From contig KV918774.1 in assembly GCA_002049455.2 (NCBI GenBank), forward strand, positions 372,001 to 436,000: a stretch of 64,000 bases of DNA. Reading direction: 5' to 3'. Both the position numbers and the translations under genes were made by a program. The DNA comes from Porphyra umbilicalis. Taxonomy: Eukaryota; Rhodophyta; Bangiophyceae; Bangiales; Bangiaceae. Shown here piece after piece: positions 34,657 to 45,218 of this stretch (the stretch's first letter is position 1; each line of letters opens with the position of its first letter). The notes below the pieces were generated by a model that did no database searches, had not been told where the DNA came from, and was given only the letters and a program-made list of their open reading frames with translations.

Positions 34657-35437
34657 CGTACACCTTCACCCGTGCGGTCCCCGCAAGCATACAGCCGAAA
34701 GCACAGGACCTAAGTCGACTGACATTGTTGGTTGCCCCCATGCTACCTGCCAACGACGACTGCGGCACCGCCCCCAATGGCCCTCCCAGGCGCACTCAGA
34801 ACGGTGCGACCGGGCCACAAAAGTGTGCCGGACCCCACAAACGGCGTTCGTGGACTGCCTGATCGGATGTCCCGAGAGGCTCACACGAGCCGTCCGTTGA
34901 CAGGCCCGATGCCCCACGAGACCCGTGACCCAGAGGGAGGCTGACGGTCGGTTTCCTCGACAGGCGTGCACCGTACCTCTTGATCTCGGCGCCGGACACC
35001 TGGGGGCCCGCCGTCAGCCATCACGCACTCGCGAGTGAGTGGACGGTCGCACTGAGATATTGTTCACGAGGCTGTCAAGGACACCGCCCCGAAAGCCCTG
35101 GCACTGGTCCCCACGTCCCGGGGGACACACCACGGACGCTCAGGTGGACACACACGAGTGCCAATGAGACCGCCAGCGCGATCCATTTCTCAATTCTGGC
35201 CCGTCCTCGGCCCTCTGGAGGCACCCAAGGCGTCACAGGAGGAGTGACTGCGCGGTGCAATCGGTCTGACTCAGCAGATGGGGGCAGGCACGCAGCAGAG
35301 GTGCACAGGGGCGCAGCCCTTGTGCCACGCGCATGGCTCTCGAGCCACCCGTTTGCGCGGTTTGTCAGGCCACTGTGGCCGCTGGCGACGGTTCGACCGC
35401 CATGATTCAGGCTCCAACACCTTCCACAGCATGGGGC
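34657..35437. other. Harbinger copy 2, region between the Myb-like gene and the right end
   Basis: No coding sense. It should contain the promoter of the minus-strand Myb-like gene. The final 400 bp (35438-35834) is the conserved right end with several GTTGGC words. Parts of 35270-35440 are also shared with the copy at 36933. Confidence 0.5.
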
Positions 35438-35837
35438 GGTGCGACCGCAACACACGTCACGCACTCGAGCGGATTCGATCCAGATTGGTACCGAAAGGCC
35501 TCCACGTGTCTCGCTAGATTGCCTTGATTTGGGCGGTTTGGGCTCCGTTCACACGCTTTCCGTGACATGTTCGGCACGTATTCGACGGACGTCTATTCAT
35601 TTCGATACTGGCGACGACGCTGATACGTGTCCTCCGTTGGCAACCACGCAGTGCGGCCAACAACGTCGAGGCCAACGGCGCTCAGATCTTTGAAAGGTAG
35701 CCCACTCTGTTTCACCCATTACATTGCCCGTTGGCAACGCGTTGGCCCGTTGGCAACTGACCACTCGCAGGGCCACACGTAGCGGTTTCATTTCACCGTT
35801 TCAGACCGTTGGCCCGACATTGGTGGGAATGCTCTAA

Positions 35838-36882
35838 GAAGAGCCCCAGCAAGAAGCGGTTGCGTGCAGGCGAGCAGCTGGCGAAGCAAGTCAGGAACAA
35901 GACGGAGAAGATTCGTGCTGGCCAGCCTCTTGGCCAGATTTTTTCGCACGTTGTCGCTCACTTCAAGGAGCTGGTGGTGGATGGGTGGGGCCCCATCGCT
36001 GCAGGAAAGCGTGTCGCCAATATGACGGCCGAGGAGGCCAACTCGTGGCGTCCCAACAACGCGTACTCCAAGACGGCGAATGGACGCAAGGGCATCATCC
36101 ACGGGCTGGCCAAGGGCTTTAAGTACCTGGGTGCGGCACGCCGCGTGCAGGAGGCGTCGGGCGTCGGCACGGACATGGTGCTGACAATCCTCTTTGGGCA
36201 CTACGGCCTGGCCGCCCGCTTTGTGTGGGAGGCGCTGACTACGCAGTACCTCCGCTCGGACGCCAGTGGCCCGGACATCTACCGGTACAAGGCGTACGTG
36301 GCGCAGGTGATCGAGCACGACAGCTACTTGCCGAAGCACGCTAACGAGGAGAACGGGCTAATCATTGTGGACGGCGACAACCCAGCTCGGGCTGCGTTTG
36401 AGTTGGAGTTTATGCCGGTGCCAACTCCGGCGGCGGGTGCAGCGGCTGGTGAGCCGGTGGTTGGGGCGGCAGCTGCCGCTTTGAATGCTGCCGGGGACGA
36501 GGAAGCGATGCATGCCGCATCTGTGGGTGCGGATCTTGCCGGTAGCGGCGGGGGGGGTGATGCGTATGATGGGCGGGGGGGTGGCGACGGTGAGCCCTAT
36601 GCGGCCGGGGCTGCGGTGCCACCGCCGGCTCCCGTGGTGGCGGCTGGGCCAGCGGCGTCCGTGCCGTTTACGGGTCCCGCCGTGCCGCCGGTGTTCGGGC
36701 CTGTGGTCGTTGCGCCGGCGGCGCCCATGGCCGACGCTGGGGCGGCAGCTGCAGCCGCCGAGACGCCCCCGCTGACTGCGGCAGATGCACGGGACCGAGT
36801 GGCAGAGATTATGGCCGTGGCCCAAGCGCAAGTCGCGGCGCTGATGGCGGCGGTACCGAGACATGGCGAGGATCGTGACTGA
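35838..36882 (+). pseudogene. Unknown large ORF, 3' part, downstream of the Harbinger insertion
   Basis: It continues the frame of 24540-26341 after removal of the element and one TAA: ...LILAP then KKSPSKKRL. The first 170 residues have good complexity, with a Lys/Arg-rich helix (KKRLRAGEQLAKQVRNKTEK) and a folded-looking region (GQIFSHVVAHFKELVVDGW, FGHYGLAARFVWEAL, YRYKAYVAQVIEHDSYLPK). The tail is Ala/Pro-rich and ends with a helix (ARDRVAEIMAVAQAQVAALMAAV). No known catalytic motif was recognised. The stop is at 36880-36882, 47 bp before the next Harbinger copy's duplication. Confidence 0.75.
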
Positions 36883-38599
36883 GCCGACACTTTGGCTGCC
36901 ACCCGCAGATGCCGTACGGCGCTGTGCTTTTAGAGCATTCCCACCAATGTCGGGCCAACGGTCTGAAACGGTGAAATGAAACCGCTACGTGTGGCCCTGC
37001 GAGTGGTCAGTTGCCAACGGGCCAACGCGTTGCCAACGGGCAATGTAATGGGTGAAACAGAGTGGGCTACCTTTCGAAGATCTGAGCGCCGTTGGCCTCG
37101 ACGTTGTTGGCCGCACTGCGTGGTTGCCAACGAAGGACACGTATCAGCGTCGTCGCCAGTATCGAAATGAAGAGGCGTCCGTCGAATACGTGCCGAACAT
37201 GTCACGGAAAGCGTGTGAACGGAGCCCAAACCGCCCAAATCAAGGCAATCTAGCGAGACACGTGGAGGCCTTTCGGTACCAATTCGGATCCAATCCGCTC
37301 GAGTGTGTGACGTGTGTTGCGCCCGCACCCCCTCAGGTTGTGGAAGGTGTTGGAGCCTGAATCATGCCGGTCAAACCATCGCCAGAGGCCACAGTGGCCT
37401 GTCGAATCGCGCCATTGGGTGGTCCGAAAGCCGTGTGCGTGTCACCCTCAACTGTGTGCGTGCCACCTTAGGCTGACGAGGGCGACTGCCAAGGCGCCGG
37501 CACGCCCTGTCTCCAGGCTGTGCTGTCCCGAGAAGGCCAAGACTGGGCCAGAAAGGGTCGATAGGGGGCAGTGACTGAGATCTAGGCACTTCTGAGTGCT
37601 TGTTTGTTCACTTTTGTTGTTTTCTCCTGCTATTGTGGGCACTGCTGGCAAGTGCGAGAGTGGAAACGTTGACAGCCCAGGCAGCAGGCTCACTGTAGAA
37701 CCGTGCAATGGGTCGCCAACGCTTGAACGTTGTTGTTGGTGTTTGCGTGCTGCCCCGTCCTATGTGATAGCTGACCACAGGCTGGGACGCCAACCTGAAC
37801 CAAGCCCCACCTCCAGCCCGACCCCGGCCGCACCTCCAACTACGCCACTATCCCACGAGCAGCCCCCCCTCTGCCCCACCTGGACCCCTATCCCTGCCCC
37901 AGGTCCACCCCGGTGCGCCCCCACCAATCGGCAGCAGCAGGGCGCACTCACCAGCTAGCGACGAGCGCACCCTCCCCCCTGGCCTGCCAGCGCCGCCCCC
38001 CGACCGTCCCCGCGCAACCCTCCCCGCCGGTTCCTCCCCCCTCCGCGGCGACACAGAAGCGACCTGGCGGCCGGGGTACAGCCCGGAGCCCCCGGCAGCG
38101 GGCGGCGGACCCCTGCGCACGGTGGACAGCACGGGGCGGTGGTTGCGTCCAGTCGTCGCGACCACACGTGCACGCGGGTGAGATACCTCATCACCACACT
38201 ACCGTTTCTATTCATGGCGGCCACCGGTCTTTGCCCCTCGCAGGCAGCCGGCCACCGGTCTTTGCCCCTCGCAGGCAGCCGGCCGTGTCCCCTCTGCGCC
38301 ACAAATCCCCCTGTAGCGCACTTGCTGTGTGGGGTATTGCTGTTGCATGAAAATTTGCAGACCTTGATATCAAAACGCTCAGAGCAGGACATTGTTTGCG
38401 TTGTCCTCTGCCCGTTTCCGGACATGTCATTGGACAAGACTGCAGGTTCTGGCGCAGTTGATATTGTGTATATCTGCGAGTATTCTCAAGTGAGCAACTC
38501 CACTGCGCAAGCTCGAGCTGTGTGGTGGGATTTGGAAAAATACAATAATTTCGAGGGGGCTGCCGCCGTACGTTGACCTCGCAGATGATACAGCCGCAG

Positions 38600-41110
38600 C
38601 CACCCCACAGAGTAGGAGACTGGAGCGGGCAGCCGTGGGGAGGACGGGGGCGGCCACAGATGGCGGTGCTGGCGGTGGGTTCGGCGGGACAGGGCGCTGG
38701 GGGGAGTGGGGGCGGCGGTTGAGGGCGGCGGACGACGCAGCGCGGGCGCCCTTTGCGGCGGAGGGGGTCGCGAGGGACGGGGGAGGTGGGACGGGCTGGC
38801 AGTGTACGGCGAAGAGAGCTGTGGACCGGCGCGGGCGGCACACGACGGTGAAGGTGGTGGCGGTCACCGCGGCGGACGGCGGCTGGGGCGGAGAGGTCCG
38901 CTGCGGCGAGCGCGGCGGCCTAACCCCGCGGCCACGGCGTTGGCGGCGGACGCGGTGGCGGAGGACGGCGGCGGGGGCGGCGGCGGCTGGGGGGGCGACA
39001 GCGGCCGCAGCGGCGGCGGCGGCGGCAGCAGCTTCTGGGGCGGCGGCCGACGGCGGTAGGCTGTCGGGGTGAGCAGCGGCGGTGGCCTGTGGCGGCGGGG
39101 ATTTAGGGGGCTGCCGTAGCGGGGGGGGGGGCGGCGCACGGCTAAGTCGGCGGGGGCGGCGAGGGAGGCGGCTGGCGAAGGCAACGGCTGGGGCGGTGAG
39201 GGTGGCGGCCGGCGACGGTGGCGGGGGCCGCAGAGACAGGGGCGGCTGTCAACGGTGGCGGCGGCACGCGGTGGTCGCGGGGGCGGCGGCGGCGGGGTCG
39301 GTGGTCGGCGTCGGCGGGGAGGGCGGCGACTGCCGGGGCGGCTGATGGTGGCGGCGCGGGGCGCGGACGGTGCAGGCGTGGCCGGAGGCGGCGTCGGAGG
39401 CGGCGGTCGGCTGGAGCAGCGACGGCGAAGGCGGCGGTTGGCGGCGGCGGGGGCGGCAGAGACAGCGGGCTCGGCCGTCGGCGGTGGCGGAGGTGGCGGA
39501 GAACGTGGACGAGTCTGTCAGCGGGAGCATGCGGGCGGCGACGGCAAGAGCGGCGGTGGGGCGGCGGCAGCCGACGGCAGCTCGGGCAGCGGCGGCCGGG
39601 GGGGTGGGGGCTGCTGTGGCGGAGCCGGCCGCGGTGCCCGCCGTCGGCAGGGACGGCGGCGGTCTTCGGAGCGGCGACGACGGAGATGGGGGCGGGGGAG
39701 GGGTCGGCGATCGACGGGGCCGGCGGTCGGAGGGGGTCGTGGCGGCGCCAGTCGGCGGCGGCGGGCGGGGTGGCGACAGCGGGGGCGGCGGAGGGAGGCG
39801 ATTGCGGCGGTCGGAGGCCGCACGGGGGCGGCGGCGGGCGCGGCGACGGCGGGAGTGGCCGTCGCCAACGGCGGGGACTGGGGCTGTGGCGCGGACGGCG
39901 GTCGGCTGAAGCGGCGGTCGGCGGGGGCGGCAGCGGCAGCGGTCGGCGGCGGTAGGGGAGGCAGCGACAGCAGTGGCGGTGGTGGGGGCGGCGGTGGAGG
40001 GCCAGCAGAAGACGCGGGCATCGGTCGCCGCGGCGCCGGCGGTCGACAGTGGCGGGGGCGGGGACGGCGGCGGCGGGAGGGGCGGCGGCAGCAGGCGGCA
40101 TGGACAGGGGAGGCGCGGGCGGCCGACGACGGCGACGGCGGCAGGCTCAGCGGGGACGGCCGCCGCGGACACCGGCGGTAGCGGCCGACGGTGGCTGGGG
40201 CGGCGCGGGAGGGGTGGCCGGTGGCTGGCGGTGGCGGCCGTGAGGGCGGTGGGCGTGGCGGCTGCGAACGGCGGCGGCGGGGGGGGCGTCGACAGCGGGG
40301 GCGGCAGACGGAGGCGATCACGCGCGCGGCGTCGACGGCGGGGGCGGCGGTCGGAGGTGGCGGCGGGGGGGGCGAGCGGCGAAGGTCAGATCGGGGGCGG
40401 CGGCGGTCGGCGGCGGTGGCGGGGCGGCGACGGCGGGGGCGGCGACGGCGGGGGCGGCCGTCGTCAACGGCGGGGACCGGGGCGGCGGGCCAGCGGCAGA
40501 CGGCGCCGGCGGCCGACAGTGGCGGGGGCAGGGACGACGTCGGCGGGAGGAGCGGCGACAGTAGGCGGCATGGGCAGGACGGGCGGGGGCGGCCGACCAC
40601 GGCGACGGCAGCAGCGTCAGCTGAGGCGGCGGCGGCGGACACCGGCAGTGGCAGCCGACGGCGGCGGGGACGGCGGGGGAGGGGCGGCCGGCGCCTGGCG
40701 GCGGCGGCGGTGAGGGCTGCGGTAGTGGCGGCCGCGAACGGCGGCGGGGGAGCGGGGGGCGGAGGCCGACGTCGGCGGTGGAGAGGCGGGCGGCGGTCTC
40801 GGGGGAGGCGGGGCCGGCGGCGACCGGCAGCCGCGAGGGCGGTGGCAGCCGGGGGGGGCGCGGCCGACGCCGGTGGGGGCGGCCAGGACGGCCGGGGTTG
40901 CGGTGGGTGGGGTGGGGGCGGTGGCCGTCGGCGTGCGGGGGTCGCTGGTGCTGTGCCGGCGGTGGTCAGGGCGGCCGTGGGCACTGTCGTGTGCCACCGG
41001 CACTGCCGTGCGGTGCGGGAGGGGGGGGGAGGGCACGCACCGGCGCTGGCCACGGCCGCCACGCGGGCACGCGTGGCGGCATGAGCAGCCGCGTCGCTGC
41101 CTGAAGAGGG
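38600..41110. repeat. GGC-rich low-complexity interior of Harbinger copy 3
   Basis: This is the reverse-complement counterpart of 2470-4990. It yields long glycine/arginine frames on plus and proline frames on minus with no recognisable domain. It is treated as repeat DNA, not genes. Confidence 0.8.
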
Positions 41111-41455
41111 CCTGACGCGGGGCCGCTCGGCGCAGCCCCGCCTCGTGTGCCCCCTCATCAGCGCCGATCCTCTTGTTTTCCCAGTGTCAGTGTCAACGCG
41201 CCGCGTGTCTGATGGGCCCTAAATACCGTTCGGCCATGCGCCACCGCATGATTGATACGTGACACGCTCCAACGATCGGGACCATTGGGCCGAGCTGACA
41301 GGCAGCCGCCCAGTTCCGAGAGGTACCATATTCCATCCGTGGGTAGCTGTCGAAACAAAAGTATGATAAATCGGACAATCTGAGGCCAATATGAAGTGCC
41401 ACTTGTCACTCATTTAACCCCGTGAAACCGCGATGGACCAATCAGAGCACAGAAC

Positions 41456-41526
41456 CCGTTGGCCCCAGGGCCAACGAGTTGCCAACGGAGGCTCCGTTGG
41501 CAACTCGTTGGCCCTGGGGCCAACGG
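41456..41526. repeat. 71-bp perfect subterminal palindrome of Harbinger copy 3
   Basis: Two 35-base arms around a central G at 41491, identical in sequence to the palindrome at 26522-26592. Confidence 0.95.
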
Positions 41527-41754
41527 CTCCGACCCCGAATCGGACGCAAGTACATTCGCGTTTTAACTCGCTTGACCTCCGTTGGCAACGCCGCGTGCAC
41601 GTTCGACATTGTTACCCGGCCCGAGAACTGGCCAACGGCGAATTTGAGACACGTTTCTGCAACGTGTGCCCAATATGGCGTTGGCCCGACATTGTTGGGA
41701 ATGCTCTTACTATCCAAGCTCAGCTGCAACGGGTGGAGCAGAGCGGGGGCGGGG

Positions 41755-41975
41755 GTGGGGGAAGGGACTGGTGTCGTCCGCCGCCAAGGGTGACGGGGGC
41801 CAGGGGGGCTTGGGGTGGCAGCTGCCGCGTACGCGTGCTTTTCTGGTCTGCAAGCAGGGACGGAGGTGGGGGAAGGGCCCGGTGTCGACGGGCTGCCAAG
41901 GGTCACAGGGAGCGGGCGGGGGGGGGGGCAGTGGCTGCCGCGTACGTGTGCTTTTCTGGTCTGTTTTTTGGTCAG
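41755..41975 (+). repeat. Two diverged tandem repeats of about 111 bp
   Basis: GTGGGGGAAGGG starts units at 41755 and 41866, and both units contain GCTGCCGCGTACG and GTGCTTTTCTGGTCTG. It lies just outside Harbinger copy 3. No coding role was seen. Confidence 0.75.
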
Positions 41976-42351
41976 TACCTGGCCGTTGACGCTCTGTTCT
42001 TGAGCGACGTGTGCACCACCAGTCCGGGTCACGCTTCACTAGCGTGTCGTCCTTTACGGCGGCCCTCAGGCGCGCCGTACGCGTCGGGAAAAACAGAAAC
42101 GGGCAGCGCCGCTATACCCGCCAGGACGCCCCGCTGCGCACCCTGCTCGTCATCCGCCCGGCAGCACCGTCACGCGAGCCGGATCTCACATCTCTCGAGA
42201 ATGGACCCGTTCGTGGGTAGCTCCGGCATTTCGGAGCATTTCAGGTTTCGCGGTGGTGGCAACACGATGGGAAAAAGTCCATCGTATCACCTCGTCGGGT
42301 TGACCTGTGGGCCAACATTAGGGCCCATCGTGCCGCTATCGTATCTGAGCC

Positions 42352-42410
42352 CTCGATGGCGTTTATCCCCGAAAGGGACGATGGCGTTTATCCCCGAAAG
42401 GGACGATGGG
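42352..42410 (+). repeat. 25-bp tandem duplication within a dispersed repeat
   Basis: CGATGGCGTTTATCCCCGAA plus AGGGA occurs twice in a row. A related single copy is at about 18345-18380. The upstream 42250-42350 has further CCATCGT and CGATGG words, as does 18340-18450, so this is a degraded inverted-repeat element. It forms the C-terminal codons of the ORF that ends at 42363. Confidence 0.7.
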
Positions 42411-43667
42411 CCCTCCGCCTGCTGGCGTGCCCGTGGCGGGCGCCGCCGCGCGCCAAGCGGCCGACTCCGCCCTGGTGGCGGCCACTCGTCGTGCGGCGGC
42501 CACGCTGTCGGCTGGCGACACTGGGGTTGCGGTGTTCCCGCTCGCCCCCGGGGCAGCCGCCACGCCACCTGCGACTGCCCGCCCGCCACCTGATGCCCCC
42601 CCGCCACTCCACCCTAGCGCTTCCCCCGGTCCTTTTGATGCTCCTGTGCTGCGCCGTGTCCCCTTGCTGTTCCCTCTCGCTGTTGCCCGCGGCGGTGCTG
42701 GTGCGGCACGGGCCGTTGCCCCTGCCCGGGTGCAGTCGGCTTCCTCTGCCACAACCGTCGTCACGCCGCCTCTCTCTTCGGCTGCTGTACGGAGCTCGGC
42801 GCCCACCAACCCTGCTGGGCCTCTCCTCGTGGCGCCAGCGGCTAGGGGACCCACCGCCGTCCTTCTTCCTTCTCGGGGCGCGAAGACGCTGGTCCCGCCC
42901 ACCAGCAGGTGAAAAATCCGCAGGCTGTCGCCGGAAACGCCGACCGGCGCGACGACGTCGACGGTGGAGGTGGCTACGCCAAGCAGGGACGAGAGGTCGT
43001 CGTCCTTCCCGCCCTTGGTCGCGGAGCCCGCTCGCTTGTAGGACCAAGACACCAGGGGGCGCGGCGGGCCCCGCTTTCCCAAGGACACCGCTTGGCAGAC
43101 GGCGGGCACAGAGGGAAGCGCGTCGTCGCCACTCACGGCCAGGCCGGTGGCAGCCGTCGCCGGCACGCTGACGGTGGTGCACGCGCCGGCGACTGCTGGC
43201 GCGTCGTGCGCTACCGCTTCCAGCCGGCGCCGCTTGCGCACGTCGCGGGGATGGTCTGGGACCCCCTCTGGAGTCAGCGCGACCCCCTGAGCCCGAACGC
43301 CCGCCACGTGCGTTGACGTGCCGATGGCTACGAAGAAGGACGACGCGCTCGAGCAATCGGCCAGGTCGTACATGGCATCCCCCGCAGGAGAGACCGTCCG
43401 CAAGAGGGAGCCCTCCGCGAACGAGTGGGGGGGGGGAGCAAGTGCCGCCAGCGAGGATGCCGACGCACCGGCGTCGGCGCCCTCGGCCGCCCACAGGTCG
43501 GCAGCGTCCTTGCTCTCAAACATCTTCAAACGCAGGGTCCAGGAGCGGAGGAGGTGCGCGCGGAGGTCCGCGGGGGACGCGGCGTCCGACCCGACGAGGG
43601 AGAAAACACGGCGTGCGGCGGGGATGGTGGGGTGACGAGCGGCCAAAAAGAGAGTGCCAGTCGCCAT
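42363..43667 (-). CDS. Hypothetical 434-residue Ala/Gly-rich protein
   Basis: From ATG 43667 (MATGTLFLAARHPTIP...) the frame is open to 42363. The N-terminal 150 residues look like folded protein (RRVFSLVGSDAASPADLRAHLLRSWTLRLKMF; DAADLWAAEGAD). A linker with Lys/Arg and Gly/Ala tracts follows, with RIFHLLVGGTSVFAPREG in the middle. The last residues (GGPIVPFGDKRHR) come from a dispersed repeat, so the native C-terminus may have been replaced or truncated. No known domain was recognised. It could be a host gene damaged by repeats or an ORF of a larger transposon. Confidence 0.5.
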   Translation of the reverse strand: MATGTLFLAARHPTIPAARRVFSLVGSDAASPADLRAHLLRSWTLRLKMFESKDAADLWAAEGADAGASASSLAALAPPPHSFAEGSLLRTVSPAGDAMYDLADCSSASSFFVAIGTSTHVAGVRAQGVALTPEGVPDHPRDVRKRRRLEAVAHDAPAVAGACTTVSVPATAATGLAVSGDDALPSVPAVCQAVSLGKRGPPRPLVSWSYKRAGSATKGGKDDDLSSLLGVATSTVDVVAPVGVSGDSLRIFHLLVGGTSVFAPREGRRTAVGPLAAGATRRGPAGLVGAELRTAAEERGGVTTVVAEEADCTRAGATARAAPAPPRATARGNSKGTRRSTGASKGPGEALGWSGGGASGGGRAVAGGVAAAPGASGNTATPVSPADSVAAARRVAATRAESAAWRAAAPATGTPAGGGPIVPFGDKRHRPFRG

Positions 43668-43689
43668 TGCCGCGAGAGGCAGAGGCACG

Positions 43690-45149
43690 GAAGGGCGGGG
43701 GGGTGGTACAAGGGAGAGGCACCGCGGGTGACGGGGGCGCGGTGGGGGGGAAGAAGAGGAGGCAGCACCGCGGGATCGGGGGGGTGCGGAAAATACGAAG
43801 AGGAGAAAAGAACAAGCAGCAATGAGGCCGGGCGCCGGGTCCAGGCGCGGAAGGAGTGGGAGCAGGGCGGGGCGGCTCTCTATGCGTGCGGGTAAGGTCG
43901 AGCGGAGGCCGCGGCCCGAGCCGCGGGGATGGGTCGGAGGGCCGGCGTCGGCGGCCGAGAAAGCCCCATGACGCTAGACCCACCCGTTGCCCGCGCACAC
44001 TCAGCGGCGAGCGGGAAACGAGCAGGATGGGCGGCCGGGGCGGCACGGTGGCAGCAGCTCGGGGGTATTGCCCGAGGCGATTGCGCGGCCGTGGTGGCGG
44101 TGACGGTTGTCGACGGAAAGCGCGGGCACGCGCGGGCAACCGCGTGTAGGCACTGACAGGGTCCCACGGGCGGCCAGTTGGGTGGGTGGCCATCGAGCGG
44201 CCCATCGGGCGGCCCAAGCTGCCACAGTCGCGTCCCGCAGGCCCCCAAAGCCTCTGTGTTGGCATTGGGCGGGAAAATCTCCCGTTGACAGCGCGTCCAT
44301 TGGCGTGCGGGCACAGGTCCCAGCGTCCCCAAACTGGCGCCGCGACAGCGCGTCGGGTGCCGCAGGCGTGTGGGTGTACGGTGCGAGCGGTTGTGCGGCA
44401 CCGCGCGCGCGGCTGAGCCGTGACCCCAAGCGCGCGTGAGTGGGGTCGGCCAGCAGTGGTGGCGGTTGTCAAAATTGTGCAAGGGTGAAGATATTTGGCA
44501 ATTGGGTCGTTCAAACGGGGTCAAAAACGGTCGGGCCTGGGCCCGAGCGCAAGGGGGGCTTGAGTAAATTGGTTTTTGGGGTGGCTCGTGGGTGGCCGTG
44601 GGTGGATGTGGGACGGCCGAAGGCCTCCGGCCGTTCGACCAAATTGCGGCCATGCCAGATTCAGCAGCGGGGGTGCTCTGGGGTGCTACCATTTCTTGCC
44701 CTCCACTCGGCATCCCTAGCCCCGCGTGACTGCCGAAACTGCCTGTATCTGACCGTAACTGCGCATGCCCTCCGGCTGCGCCACGCGGCGCCTGCAGCAA
44801 CGCTGCACTCGCTCGCTTGTGCAGCTGCAGCCTTGCTGGCAAGGCGACCCCCCGTCCTGGTCATCAGGCGACGGTGCCCCCTCGCGGCCTCTGCGCAGCT
44901 CCTCGTCACTTCGTTCTTCGCCTGCTGGGTGTTGCCCCTGAGCCACGTGGCGACCTCGGCGGCTGCGGCACTATTAAAGCGCCGAGCTGAACGCCACCGC
45001 GCTCTACCTCCGGCCCTTCCCCGTCGTCCGTCATCCGCCTCGTCGACCACCACCCCCGCGTTGAGTGGCTGGCCGCAGCCGTCGCCACGTCGTCGCCATC
45101 GTCGTCATCATTACCACACCCCGCTTGTTTTTTATGATGGCCGCGAGCA
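43690..45149. other. No gene recognised
   Basis: GC-rich DNA with no supported coding frame. Open frames here have low-complexity Pro/Arg or Gly composition. A TATTAAAG (44970) is the only TATA-like word noticed. Confidence 0.4.
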
Positions 45150-45172
45150 CAGCAGCAGCAGCAACAGCAGCA

Positions 45173-45212
<40 letters not shown>

Positions 45213-45218
45213 CAGCAG
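45150..45218 (+). repeat. CAG/CAA microsatellite
   Basis: About 23 CAG triplets interrupted by CAA. On plus it would code polyGln, Ser or Ala, and on minus polyLeu, in frames that have no other coding sense. Confidence 0.95.

Larger units (their letters stand above)
26342..35834 (+). mobile_element. Putatively autonomous PIF/Harbinger element, 9493 bp
   Basis: The element runs from GAGCATTCCCA to TGGGAATGCTC with inverted repeats of about 28 bp and is flanked by identical TAA triplets (26339-26341 and 35835-35837), the TWA duplication of the superfamily. It carries two convergent genes: a DDE transposase on plus (29679-31541) and a Myb/SANT-like protein on minus (34532-32110), the normal two-gene set of Harbinger. 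Between the left end and the transposase lies a GC-rich array with an 85-bp period. At 9.5 kb it is large for the superfamily, mainly because of this array. The insertion splits the ORF 24540-36882. Confidence 0.93.
36933..41706 (-). mobile_element. Non-autonomous PIF/Harbinger element, copy 3, inverted
   Basis: It runs GAGCATTCCCA...TGGGAATGCTC between identical TTA triplets (36930-36932 and 41707-41709). Orientation is opposite to copies 1 and 2: the right-type end is on the left. The right-type segment (36933-38590), including a stretch near 38300-38560, is a diverged match to 5040-5300 of copy 1. A GC-rich interior (about 38600-41110) and the shared 540-bp left-type block (41160-41706) follow. 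No transposase is present. Copies 1 and 3 are therefore the same subfamily and could be mobilised by copy 2. Confidence 0.92.

Noticed and set aside
38600-41158. 546-residue proline-rich ORF on minus and glycine-rich ORFs on plus in Harbinger copy 3
   Set aside because: Same low-complexity explanation as for copy 1; no transposase motif is present.
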